Positions 34,832 to 46,017 of a stretch of 64,000 bases of DNA are shown here, one piece after another. Origin of the DNA: Orychophragmus violaceus (lineage: Eukaryota; Streptophyta; Magnoliopsida; Brassicales; Brassicaceae); the NCBI GenBank assembly GCA_030180135.1, contig CM058234.1, positions 32,832,766-32,896,765 of the forward strand, given 5' to 3'. Under the pieces are notes generated by a model. It did not search any database and was not told the DNA's origin. It worked only from the letters and a program-made list of their open reading frames with translations. Position 1 is the stretch's first letter. Every line of letters starts with the position of its first letter. Both the position numbers and the translations under genes were made by a program.

Positions 34832-35999
34832 TCAGGCAGAGGGTGCATCATCCAGAGGCAGAATCTGACCTCTAGGAATCTCGGCCTTAGCCCAATAATG
34901 CTTCAGCCTCTGTCCATTCACAGTAAACTCCTTACCTTCCTGGCTGACTAGAACAACAGCTCCATAAGGGTGTACCTCCTTGATCGTGAAAGGACCTAAC
35001 CATCTCGATCTCAGCTTACCTAGAAACAATTGCAAACGAGAGTTATACAAAAGTACCTGATCATTAGGCTCAAATTGTCTAGAGACAATCTTCTTGTATA
35101 ACTTTGAGTTCTCATAAGCAAAATGTCTAATCTCATCCAACTCATTAAGCTGCACCAATCTCCTTTCTGCAGCAGACTTAAGATCGAAATTCATCTGCTT
35201 CACAGCCCATGCTGCTTTGTGCTCAAGCTCTATGGGCAGATGACTTGCTTTTCCATACAGCATATGAAATGAAGTAGTCCCAAGTGGTGTCTTGAATGCA
35301 GTCCGGTAAGCCCATAGTGCATCATCCAGCTTTGCTGCCCAATCCTTCCTTGTCCTCCCAACTGTCTTCTCCAAGATCACATTGATCTGTCTGTTAGAGA
35401 CCTCGACTTGCCCACTAGTCTGAGGGTGATAAGGAGTAGCAACTCGGTGATGAACTCCATGCTTCTGTAGCAGCTTCTCGAAGACCTTATTAATAAAATG
35501 AGATCCTCCATCACTAATTACTATCCGAGGTACTCCAAATCTAGGGAATATGATGGTCTTAAACAGCTTAATGACCACCGAAGAATCATTGGTTGGACTA
35601 GCTATTGCTTCCACCCACATAGACACATAATCCACAGCAACAAAAATGAACTTATTCCCATAGGATGAGGGAAAAGGACCCATGAAATCTAGGCATCTCA
35701 TGCTTCTTACTGATTTTCCCTCTCCTCTGACAGGCATCACACTGAAAGACAAAAGAATGAGCGTCTCTAAATATCGTAGGCCACCAGAAATCTGCTTGCA
35801 GAGCCTTAGACACTGTTTTGAAAGTAGCAAAATGTCCAGCATAATCTGATCCATGACAATGGAATAAGATATCTAGAACCTCTGATTCAGCAATGCATCT
35901 CCTGTAAAGACCATCCAAACAGTGTTTGTAGAGATAAGGCTCATCCCAGTAGTATCGTCTGAGCTCTCTGAAGAACTTCTTCTTTGCATACCCCTTCAA
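34832..35999 (-). pseudogene. Athila-E integrase
   Basis: The N-terminal zinc-finger part (35999-35652) has 'HCHGSDYAGHFATFKT' and 'CDACQRRG'. After a frameshift near 35700-35850 the core follows (to 34832) with 'DFMGPFPSSYGNKFI', 'VDYVSMWVEA', 'SDGGSHF' and 'HPQTSGQVEVSNRQ', giving the D, D and E positions. The C-terminal segment has 'WLGPFTIKEVHPYGAV'. Upstream linker 36000-36149 contains further stops. Confidence 0.88.
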
Positions 36000-36149
36000 C
36001 TCATCTGTTTCGGTCTATGCAGCCAGGTAATTAGCTATATCTGCATACCAGGGTCGACTGGTCGTCGCGACACTATCAACTTCGAAGTCGTATTGTCCAA
36101 TTTGAACCTTAAAAGGTTCTGGGCTCGTATCCGCACTGCAACGATCGTC

Positions 36150-37802
36150 TCATAGGGCATCATCGATCGTTGCATCCTCGTCACATGCATCGATCGTCAT
36201 AGATGTTGCATCGATCGACGCAATGCGATTAATCCGACAGTTCTGCAAATTTCTGTCTAAATCCATCTCAAATACTGTCCCGATCATATTGACGTTCTCC
36301 TCAGGCAAGAAATCATTAATGGGCACGTCTTCTTCAACCAGAATCCTTGACAGATGGGCAGCAACTCCATTCTCAACTCCCTTCTTGTCCCTCACTTCAA
36401 TGTCAAACTCCTGAAGCAACAGAATCCATCTCAACAATCTTGGCTTAGCATCCTTCTTCTGCATCAGATACTTCAGAGCTGAATTATCAGTGTGTACAAT
36501 CACTTTAGAACCAACAAGATAGAGCCAAAACTTCTCAAATGCAAAGACAACAACCAACAACTCTTTCTCCGTAGTGGCATAGTTCCTTTGCACATCATCT
36601 AGTGTCCTGCTGGCATAGTAAATAGCATGAAGCTTTCTGTCCTTCTTCTGCCCCAGAACAGCTCCTACAGCATAATCACTTGCATCACACATTACCTCAA
36701 AAGGTAAATCCCAATCTGGTGGATGGACTATAGAAGTACTCACTAATGTTTGGTTGATCTGTTCAAATGCATTCCGACAATATGCAGTGAACTCAAACTT
36801 GGTATCCTTACACAGCAAAGCAGTTAGTGGTCTAGCAATCTTACTGAAATCCTTGATGAACCGTCTATAGAAACCAGCATGTCCAAGAAAGCTCCTCACA
36901 GACTTCACAGAATCAGGCGCCTGAAGGCTGGTCATGACCTCAATCTTAGCGCGGTCTACTTTGATCCCTGCTTCAGACACTCTATGTCCAAGAACAATGC
37001 CATCTCTGACCATGAAATGACACTTCTCCCAATTAAGAACCAAGTGATTCTCCTCATATCTAGTTAGCACTATGCACAGATTATCCAAGCACTCATTATA
37101 AGATGACCTTTAGACTGAAAAGTCATCCATAAACACCTCCATAAAGTCCTCAATCATATCAGTAAATATGGACATCATGCATCTCTGGAAGGTGGTTGGT
37201 GCATTACAAGGTCCAAAAGGCATCCTGCGGTATGCAAATGTGCCATATGTGCAAGTAAAGGTAGTCTTTCCCTGATCCTCTGGATGGTTGGGAATCAGGA
37301 AGAAGCCTGAATATCCATCGAGGAAGCAATAGTAAGGGTGATTTGCTAACCTCTCCAGCATCTGATCAATGAAAGGTAAAGGGAAATGATACTTCCTTGT
37401 CGCATCATTGAGCTTCCTGTAATCTATGCACATCCGGTGTCCAGTCCCAGTCCTTGTAGGAATCAGCTCGTTCTTCTCATTCTTCACTACTGTAACTCCA
37501 CCTTTCTTAGGCACTACATGGACTGGACTAACCCAGTCGCTGTTTGAAATCGGATTGATGATCCCATCATCTAGGAGCTTCATGATCTCTTTCTTTACCA
37601 CATCCTTAAGATTAGGATTCAGCCTCCTCTGATGCTCAACAGATGTCTTAGACTCGTCCTCAAGATGTATCTGATGCGTGCACAGCTCCAGAGAGATACC
37701 TGAAATATCATCAAGAGAATAGCCAAGAGCTTTGCGATGCTTGCGCATCTTTCTTAGCAGTAAAGTGCGCTCGGCGTTGTTCAAACTAGCATTAACAATC
37801 AC
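36150..37802 (-). pseudogene. Athila-E reverse transcriptase and RNase H
   Basis: Athila RT with 'WVSPVHVVPKKGG', 'MCIDYRKLNDATRK', 'RRMPFGPCNAPTTFQRCM' and active-site 'FMDD' at 37122-37133. An in-frame TAA at 37110-37112 interrupts right after the active site; the same frame then continues with 'HRVSEAGIKVDRAKIE', 'VMCDASDYAVGAVLGQ' and 'IVHTDNSALKYLM'. The C-terminal linker encoded by the TCGATCGA motifs reads 'ASIDAT...TIDACDE...TIDD' before the stop at 36150. Confidence 0.9.
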
Positions 37803-37934
37803 TGGATATGTCGAATTAGGTCAAAAAAATGCGTACCTTAGCCCGGATGGAAGTTGTTTCAGCTCAATTTTCGGGGCTTTTTCCTCTGCCCAATCACTGT
37901 CGACGTGCAACGATCGATGCACTAAAGGTGTCGA

Positions 37935-38846
37935 TCAATGCAGAGTCGTGTCAGATATATCTAACTGCATCACTTGCTCATCAAAATACATTAGCCTTGC
38001 ATAGCAGATTGCGGGCTCGTCTTGCAGAAGCTCCAGCTCCATTATAGAGCTCAGTAATGCTCTCTCCAGTGGATCCTCAGCATGTGTCTTGTGAAAGTAA
38101 TCTGCAGCCAAATCACTGAGTGTATCCACATAAAAGGTATGTCCGTCGATGGTTGGTCTCTTCACCAGTTTGTCCATATCAAAGCTCATCTTCAGATCAC
38201 CCACATTCAGAATTATCTTACCTCTCTGGCAGTCAATCATCGCACAAGAAGTAGCCAAGAAAGGCCTACCAAAAATCAGTGGATCCTTTGGTTCCTCTCC
38301 ATACTGCAGAACCACAAAATCAGTAGGAATCACACATTGACCAATCATTATAGGCACATCTTCCAATATTCCTTCAGAAATTCTGATTGTTCTGTCTGCT
38401 AAGACTAATGAGATCCTAGTGGGCAGGAAGTCAGTCATCCCAAGTCTCTTGGCAACAGAAAAGGGCATAAGGTTCACACTAGAACCAAGATCACATAGAG
38501 ATCTCTCAAATATTTCCCTGTAGATACCACAATCCAACACAAAGCTTCCTGGATCTTTCAACTTCTCAGGAATTCTGCCCTGAATCACTGCACTACATAC
38601 CTCTGTGATCATCATTACACTCTCCTCATCAGACCATTTACCAGCTAGTAAGTCCTTATGACATCTCTTCATCACAGGAGTAGTCTGCATAGAGTCAATC
38701 AAAGGAACATCAATCTTCACCTTTTTAATGATCTCTTGGCACTTAGCATATTGCCTATCGTTCTTAGCTTTCTTGGGGTTCTTAGGAAAAGGGACCTTAT
38801 GCTTGTAGACCCTTTCATTCGACTTCTTCAGCTTTTATGCATTTGA
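37935..38846 (-). pseudogene. Athila-E protease region
   Basis: 'FVLDCGIYREIFERSLCDLG' and 'SSVNLMPFSVAKRLGM' correspond to the retropepsin-like active-site region (DLGSS in place of the usual DTG/DSG, as in other Athila copies). Then 'PKDPLIFGRPFLATSCAMID'. The segment is out of frame with the upstream gag, which ends at 38815. Confidence 0.82.
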
Positions 38847-40569
38847 ACTCTCGGTAGTCACCTTGCGTCGATCGTTGCTGGTTGTGCATCGATCGTTGCA
38901 CTGGTGCGTCGATCGATGCATTGCGAATTCCTCGGATCTCATCTTCCATCTCTTCAATTTCCACGATTTCTTCTAAGCTCAGCTGCTTTTTCTGGGCAGG
39001 AAACAGCTCCTTACCACTTCTCAATGTCACTGCATTGCACTGATACTTAGGATTAGCATCAGTTCGTTCCGGAAGAGTTCCATCTGGCCTCTTAACATAT
39101 CCAGCAGTCTGTACAACCCGAGCATCAAGCTCTTTCACATGTGTGCTCAAGGATTCAAACTTCCCATTCAGATCTTCATACACAGTATCTAGCTTCTTAT
39201 TGAAGTCTACAGCAGTCTTAGTCTGACCTTTCAGCAACTGCTCCATCATGGCTTCCATCTTGCTCTCATGAGCATTAGCAGCAGGGGGTGTCTGATATGA
39301 GGATGATCCATAAGTTCTCTGATAAGAATTACCTTGCTGAAAAGGCTTCTGATAACCAACAGTCTGTCCAAATACAGAAGAGTTTTGGTTGCTTGTGAAA
39401 GCACTCTTCTGTCCACCATTAAAGAACTTTTTACCTTGCTGATTACCAAACCTGTTCCCTTGAAATCCAGAGCCACCAATGTAGTTCACATCCTCTTCCT
39501 GGTGATCTTCTTCAGCTCCAAACACCTCAACATCCTGAGCAAAGTGGACAGTTTTTTTCCCAGTCAACAAATTATGAACAGTGTCCAGCTTGTTCCTAAT
39601 ATCAGCAATCTCCAGATTATCTATCTTCCCACCAGACTCTTTCCTTCTCCTATCAGCAGTCTTGGTGCTATTACTGCTCACCAAGTTATCAATCAATGTC
39701 TTAGCCTGCTCAAGAGTCCTTGTATTGAAATTTCTATTACTAGCATTGTCCAATGCAGACTGATAGTGGAGATCAATACCTCTGAAGAATAAGCCCAGCA
39801 GCGTCACTTCCGAGAATCCATGGTGAGGACAGTCACGTTGGTACTTCTTAAACCTCATCCAAGCAGACTTAAGAGGCTATGTAAGACCTTGGGTAAAGGT
39901 GAGAATATCCTGTCTCGACTGATCAGAGCGAGCATCATCATAAAAGTACCTCAATAACTCTCTCTTCACAGCATCCCAAGTAGTAAACTTTCAAGATGGA
40001 AGTTGTTTCAGCCAAGCTGCAGCATCTCCAGCGAGAGAATAAGGGAAAAGCTTGAGAAACAAGTAGTCATAGTTTACCCCATTATACTTCATTCCAGCGA
40101 TGAAGTCCTCAAACTCGTCCATATGGTCCATGGGTTGCTCATGTGGGAGACCATGGAACGGATTCTGCCTCAGCAGAGAGTAGTAGACAATCTTGATCTC
40201 GAAATCATTCCTCTCAAAGCCAGGAGGTACAATTGCTGACCGGTTAGCATGGAACTCATCCGGACGGTTGTAGTCAGCTAGAGTCCTCTCATTAGCAGGA
40301 GGATTTATCATCTGCCTATAACCTTCGGGTTCAGGTTCAGGATCAGGGATCACACGTCCCGCAGCATCTATCCTTTGCCCAACAGAGTTGTACGGGTTGT
40401 TTTGTTGGTCTCTCAGAAAATCCTGAGCATCAGGTATCAGAAACAAGCGATTTTTCACCATCCTTGCTCGTTGACCTTTTCTGTTTGTTCTCTCTAGGCT
40501 AGCAAGTTCCTCAAGCCTGAGATTCACAAGATTAGAGTTCGGATTACTTCTGGTCTCACGCGTCTGCAT
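38815..40569 (-). pseudogene. Athila-E gag
   Basis: The Met at 40569 begins 'MQTRETRSNPNSNLVNLRLE'. The Gag core 'LADYNRPDEFHANRSAI', 'HGLPHEQPMDHMDEFEDFI' and 'LKLFPYSLAGDAAAWLKQL' is interrupted by TGA 39991-39993 and TAG 39877-39879 in the same frame. It resumes with 'MRFKKYQRDCPHHGFSEV' and a Gln/Gly/Asn/Phe-rich C-terminus ('NRFGNQQGKKFFNGGQK'). No clear CCHC knuckle is seen. Confidence 0.88.
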
Positions 40570-40811
40570 AAACCGTCAGTAATCGTAGTGCAACGATAGA
40601 TGCTAGGATGCAATGATCGATTCAACTCGAGTTCGTCTTGTGTCGATCGATTCAAAAGAATGCGTCGATCGATGCAAAGCAAAAATCAGACCTGCGACAG
40701 AGAAAAACAGAGAATTAGTAACAAAAATAAAAAAACGAAAAACCTAGTCTAAACTTTAAATTCAAATCTATCGAAGACTCAAAAGAGTGCTCGGCAACGG
40801 CGCCAAAAACT
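40570..40811 (-). other. Athila-E leader and primer binding site
   Basis: The PBS TGGCGCCGTTGCCGAGCA (minus strand, 40788-40805) is the Asp-tRNA type of Athila. TCGATCGA-type motifs lie at 40590-40677. Confidence 0.88.
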
Positions 40812-42028
40812 TGATATGACCAGAGTTTTAATCCCTAGATCTACACTGCAAGTGCACAGACGTGACAGTAGTATATAGGGTATCGAAATCCGCAGAGACT
40901 CTAGACCTTACGATAGATTGTAGAATGTCAAATTAAGCTAGGTGAAACAGAGAATGAGCAGTAAATCAGAACAGAAAATAAATCAGTAGCGAGATTGGTT
41001 TTGTAAGAAAGTATTAAAAGCGCTAAGTCTAGGGAGTTCTCAGGAAATCACACAAGCAGATTAACTATAAGTCAGAATCAAATTAAGTCCGGTTCTAGAA
41101 CTCAAACACAGATATAGAACTAACCAACTTTCGTTGCGAGAATTCTCTAAGTCTAATAGCAGAAATCCAAATTTCTTGCAACTCATAACATATTAAACTA
41201 GCCTTAAGTGCAAGTTCGATATGTTCACAATTCAATTAAACCAAATTTCTTTGCGGATAATTAAATTGCTCAACCTAAATAGTTCAGATTCTAAATTACA
41301 CTTTCATGTCAATTTAATAACCTAAAGTCTAGATTCTAAGTGATCAGGTTAGAAACTAGTATTAAGCACAATTCAGGTTGAAGAACAATTAAGTTATGAA
41401 TCCTTAACTGATGAATAAATCTTACAAGTCATGAAAACCTTTAAGAGAATCCCTAAACCTAACTATGAATCTACTCAGACATGATCAATGAAACACAAAT
41501 CAATGAATAAGTAAATTGCATAAATAGAGAGTAAAGAATAAAAGGGGTTCGAAATCTTCTCCAAAAGCAGGAAGCAGTACAAGTTCAGATCAGCCCCAAA
41601 AGCTCTAAAATATCTATGCTCAAAGTATGAAAGCGTATGTAAGCGTATGTAAAACGTAGCCTAAACAATGGCTTAAAAACCCTAATATAATGATCTAATC
41701 ACGGTTGGGGCTTCTTTGTAATTATGAAAAACTTCTGGGCCAAAGTGCAATTTCCAAAATCTTCATTAAACCGCCGAGAATTGTCTGACTCGCGTGTGGG
41801 TCGATCGATGCACGATATGTGTCGATCAATGAAAATCTCTGTTTTGGACAGTGAACTCTTCCTCTCGGGTTAAATCTCCAAAATGCTCCAGAATACGCCA
41901 TAATCTCCAAATCCGCTCCAAACGTACTTAGACCTGTAAACATACCTAAAAGACTCCAAAACATAACAAAAGACTCGATAAATAAGACATATACCATGGT
42001 TAAAAACCCTAAAATCCATGGTATATCA
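40812..42028 (-). repeat. Athila-E 5' LTR
   Basis: It is 1217 bp, TGATATGACCAG to GGTATATCA, the same length as the 3' copy with about 4% differences. Motif pair at 41796-41830. Confidence 0.92.
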
Positions 42029-42725
42029 CTCATCTAGGTTCTTTCTAGTTAATTAATCAACTGCCGTTGCAGAAATCAACCTAACATCATAAATCTGGGT
42101 AGCTAATTCAGATTAAGCATTAAGAACAACACTAGATGAAGAACTAGAAAGATGTGATTCCCTACAGATTGATTAACCTATAATTCCATGAAATCCCCAG
42201 TGAGAATCTCTAAACCTAACAGGTAAACTACTCAGACATGGCAGATGAAACAAAAGACATGATGAATAGAAACCCAAATATCATAAAACAGAAACAAGGA
42301 TTATGAGTTCCAAATCTCTCTCTCTGAATCAAAGAATGCGTAAGTAAAGCGTAGCCTAAACAATGGCTTAAAAATCCTAATATATTGATCTAAACTTGTA
42401 TGGGGCTTCTTTGTAATTATGAGAAACTTATGGGCCAAGTTGCAATTTCTATAAATCTTCATTAAACTTGCGAGAATTTGTCTGTCCACGATTGGTGTCG
42501 ATCGATGCCAAGGCAGCGTCGATCGACACATATGTTCAGAATCGACAGTGACTTCTTCCTCTCGGATCAATCCTCCAAATAGCTCCAGAATGCGCCATAA
42601 TCTCCAAATCCTCTCCAAACGTACCTAGATCTGTAAACACACATAAAAGGACTCCAAAAGACTCTAAAGACTCAATAACAAAGACATATAACATGGTTGA
42701 AAGTCCTAAAAACCATGATATATCA
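42029..42725 (-). repeat. Athila-D 5' LTR, part 2
   Basis: Begins with the right Athila-E TSD CTCAT (42029-42033), continues the Athila-D LTR and ends GATATATCA at 42725. The Athila-D TSD GCTAA follows (42726-42730). Motif pair at 42495-42530. Confidence 0.9.
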
Positions 42726-42730
42726 GCTAA

Positions 42731-43376
42731 CCAACCAATTTGATGGGAAAGAGAGTTCAAGGATGCAGAGGAACGAGAAGACGAAGATAGCCCCCCATGT
42801 ATACTTGTACTGTGACATGCTAAATCAACGTATTTTGGATCAATAATAGACCTGTTAGTAGACTTGGGTTCTGCTATAGAGATTCCTTGGGTCGAGAGTC
42901 ATAGGACAAAAAGGCTGCCGCCAAAGTCTCTAAGCATTGTATGCCGAGATAGATGGCATGTTATGTGCCTTCTCTTATTTACACGACATGAATTTTTCTA
43001 GGATCTAGATTGAAACGGATTGCTCGAGTTCGTGAGCTATATGCTTGAATGCCCGAGCAGATTATCTGGTAAAAAAATCCATCTCGTGGTATATAATTTT
43101 CCCATGTAACCGATACAGTTCCGATAAAAAAGCTGCTCGGTGCTCTCATCTCATCGTGAAAGACATGGTTTAACGACGTGGGTTGACGACAAAAAGAAAA
43201 ACATATACTACATACGACATAGTTGGCAAAGGTCGATGGCTTGTTTACGACAGTTAGTGATCTTGTTATAATTTGATGGGGATGAAAGCTTAGACCAGAC
43301 ATTTTGTTAGAGTGAAATCACCACAAGTTGATATAATTTTTACACTACTCCTCCTCCTGGCCTTCCTATTGGCCAT
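42731..43376. other. Unassigned flank
   Basis: Unique-looking sequence without LTR or TIR. A 107-codon minus ORF (42979-43302) has no recognisable domain. It is probably older non-repetitive DNA, continuing at 45637 across the LINE. Confidence 0.4.
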
Positions 43377-43391
43377 GGTAGAGTTAAGGAT
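43377..43391. repeat. LINE target-site duplication, left copy
   Basis: GGTAGAGTTAAGGAT, repeated exactly at 45622-45636 after the poly-A tail. A 15-bp TSD is typical of L1 target-primed insertion. Confidence 0.93.
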
Positions 43392-45471
43392 TAAAGGTAT
43401 CCACAAGAATAAAGTGATATCCAAAATTCTGGCCAATAGGATTAAAGGTATGTTACCTAAAATCATCACATGGAATCAGTCAGCTTTTGTTAAAGATAGA
43501 CTACTTGTTGAGAATGTCCTCCTGGCTACGGAATTAGTCAAAGATTACCACAAAACCTCTGTTTCATCGCGATGTGCAATGCAAATTGACATCTCCAAGG
43601 CGTTTGATTCTGTGCAATGGGATTTTCTCCTAAATGTATTGACAGCCTTAGACTTTCCAGAACCGTACATCAGATGGATAAGATTATGCATCTCAACTGC
43701 ATCCTTCTCAGTTCAAGTCAACGGAGAATTGGCTGGGTTTTTCAGAAGTAAACGCGGCTTACGACAGGGATGTGCTCTTTCACCATATCTGTTTGTTGTC
43801 TGTATTAATGTGCTATCTAGGATGATTGATAAAGCAGCAGCACAGGGGAGTATTGGTTACCATCCCCGATGTCAAAACATTGCACTAACGCATCTGTGCT
43901 TTGCAGACGATATTATGGTGTTTAATGATGGTACCAAGAGATTGATTGAGGGTGTAATACAAGTCTTTGACGAGTTTGCGCGGATCTCTGGATTAAGAAT
44001 CAGTCTGGAAAAATCCAAAGTGTTTATGGCAGGCACGTCAAGCTCTCAACAACAAGCTATACTCGAGTGTTTCCCATTTGATTCAGGTCAGCTTCCTGTG
44101 AGGTATCTGGGTCTACCACTTCTCACTAAAAGAATGTCTGTGAATGATTATATGCCTCTCATTGAAAAAATCAGGAAAAGACTAAGCAGTTGGACAGGAC
44201 GTTTCCTTTCAAGAGCTGGTAGACTTCAGCTCATTAGTTCAGTCATCACTGGCCTGACTAATTTCTGACTCACAGCCTTCAGACTTCCCAGTAGCTGTAT
44301 CAAAGAGATTGAGAAGCTCTGCTCTTCTTTCTTGTGGTATGGACCAGATCTAAATCCAAGGAAGGCTAAGATTAGTTGGAGGGATGTTTGTAAACCAAAG
44401 TGTGAAGGGGGTCTAGGATTAAGACCACTGAAGGAAGTTAGCAACGTGACAGGACTGAAGCTAATATGGAGATTGACATCTTCGCAGTCACTGTGGGCCT
44501 TCTGGATAAAAGTCTACCTAATTGGGAAGGGTTCAATATGGTCATTAAATCAGAATCAGACTACAGGTTCATGGATTTGGAGAAATATCCTGAAAATGAG
44601 GGAAAAAGCTAAGGATTTTCACAAAATGAACATCAAAAATGGCCACTCAACATCCTTTTGGTATGATGATTGGACAAAGTTTGGTAGGCTCAAAGAGCTA
44701 CTCGGAGATAGAGGCCACATTGATCTAGGTATTCTTGACAATGCAACAATCTGGGAAGCTCTGAATCATAGAAGGAGACGACGGCATCGAATTCAACTTC
44801 TAAATGATATTGAGGATGAGATATAAAGGGTAAGGAATGGTCTGATCCAAACCGAGGAGGATGTACCTCTGTGGAAGCATAAAGATGGGTGCTTTAAAAC
44901 CAGTTTCTCGGCCAAAGCAACCTGGTCCCAAACTCACGTGATGCACATCCCAAACGACTGGTACAGGGGAATTTGGTTTAAATACCACACGCCGAAATTT
45001 TCGTTCATGGCCTGGCTATCTATACATGACAGACTATCTACAGGAGCAAGAATGCTTCAATGGAACTCCCACATAAATGCTTCTTGCGCTTTCTGTTCAG
45101 ATCACCAAGAAACTCGCAACCACCTGTTTTTTGAGTGCAGTTACACGAAAGCAATCTGGACCTCTCTGGTCAAAGGCCTTCTGCAGCAGAGATTCACTGT
45201 GAAATGGAATGAAATTATGGAGCTGATCTCAGGGAGTTCTCTGGACAACACCACTCTTTTCCTGGTTCGATATACTTTTCAATGTGCTCTCCATAGCATT
45301 TGGCGAGAGAGAAACTCCAGAATGCACAACAACATTCAACAAACTCATCAACAAGTGCTACGATTCATTGATAAAACTGTCAGGAATCGTATCTCCACGG
45401 TTAAAGGCACAAAAGACGGCTCCTTGAATGATGGACTGCAGGTTTGGTTTGGCTCTCGGACCAGTACCTGA
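43392..45471 (+). pseudogene. LINE ORF2 C-terminal part (reverse transcriptase, zf-RVT)
   Basis: One continuous frame begins in the RT fingers ('NKVISKILANRIKGMLP'), with 'QIDISKAFDSVQWDFL', 'GLRQGCALSPYLFVV' and active-site 'FADD' at 43900-43911. In-frame TGA at 44266-44268 (Trp in relatives) and TAA at 44824-44826 interrupt it. The zf-RVT region 'CAFCSDHQETRNHLFFEC' (about 45085-45140) and 'SIWRERNSRMHNN' follow, ending at TGA 45469-45471. The endonuclease domain is missing. RT in L1 elements primes cDNA from nicked target DNA. Confidence 0.93.
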
Positions 45472-45621
45472 TCTCGCCAAAAGCATACTTTTATTCTTTC
45501 TTTGATTATTTCATAGAAGTATAGCTCAGTTAGTCTTTAGAACTCAGATTCAAACACTAAGCACTTGATGTAACAAGGTTTTGACTGAATTAATTTTACA
45601 TTCATTCAAAAAAAAAAAAAA
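43392..45621 (+). mobile_element. 5'-truncated L1-like LINE
   Basis: A 2230-bp insertion containing the C-terminal part of ORF2, a ~135-bp 3' UTR and a poly-A run of 14 (45608-45621), flanked by a perfect 15-bp TSD. The 5' truncation falls inside the RT domain. Confidence 0.93.
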
Positions 45622-45636
45622 GGTAGAGTTAAGGAT
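45622..45636. repeat. LINE target-site duplication, right copy
   Basis: Exact repeat of 43377-43391. Confidence 0.93.
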
Positions 45637-45779
45637 AATTATCCGTGGAGAACGCATTTGCGCTGAAATAATCTCAGAGACATCCACGAAACCTCCTCAA
45701 CCTTCAAAGAGTGTGCCTCTCTTGTCCAGATGAGACTCATCTCGGAGAACTACCCGAGAATCATATAGAATAAACAAAC

Positions 45780-46001
45780 ATGCTCATTCCTCTGTCGACG
45801 TTAATAGTCAGAGTTGAGTTATCCATCTCCATGGAAGCAGCAACAGTATTATCATCCTCTTCTCTCTCTCTGTGGCTTCAAAATGGTAGAAAAAGCTTCT
45901 TTGGCATTAACACTACATGTTCATCTTCAAAAATCAACATCTTCTTTAATACTTGTGATAGATCTTACGCTGTACTGAATGATTTTGTTATTTTTGGCTA
46001 A
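45780..46001 (+). pseudogene. Possible first-exon fragment of a plastid-targeted protein gene
   Basis: A 73-codon ORF. From an internal Met (45831) it reads 'MEAATVLSSSSLSLWLQNGR', then a Ser/Thr-rich, acid-poor stretch with 'KSFFG' and 'TTCSSSKIN'. The composition resembles a chloroplast transit peptide at the start of a nuclear gene. The upstream 140 bp could be its 5' UTR. No following exon is visible; the DNA turns AT-rich and then into a poly-T tract. I do not recognise the gene, and a chance ORF is possible. Confidence 0.3.
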
Positions 46002-46017
46002 AATCATTAACAAAAAC

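Larger units (their letters stand above)
32270..42028 (-). mobile_element. Athila-E: Athila-like Ty3/gypsy element with gag to integrase
   Basis: A 9759-bp minus-strand element with two 1217-bp LTRs (TGATAYG...TATATCA), an Asp-type PBS, Gag, protease, RT, RNase H and integrase. A 1.3-kb 3' region has no env-like ORF. The LTRs differ at about 4% of sites by eye. It is inserted in the 5' LTR of Athila-D. Coding parts carry several stops and shifts. Athila elements are typical of Brassicaceae pericentromeres. Confidence 0.93.
26593..42725 (-). mobile_element. Athila-D: gag/protease-only Athila-like element, split by Athila-E
   Basis: Minus-strand gypsy element of Athila type. It has a 3' LTR (26593-27688), a long 3' region, protease, gag and a leader, then a 5' LTR in two parts (31809-32269 and 42029-42725). 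RT, RNase H and integrase are absent: the protease end (29073) is followed by sequence matching the region beyond integrase in Athila-E. The perfect TSD GCTAA encloses it. The two LTRs differ at roughly 6% of sites by eye, plus a 57-bp length difference. The PBS is deleted. Confidence 0.88.
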
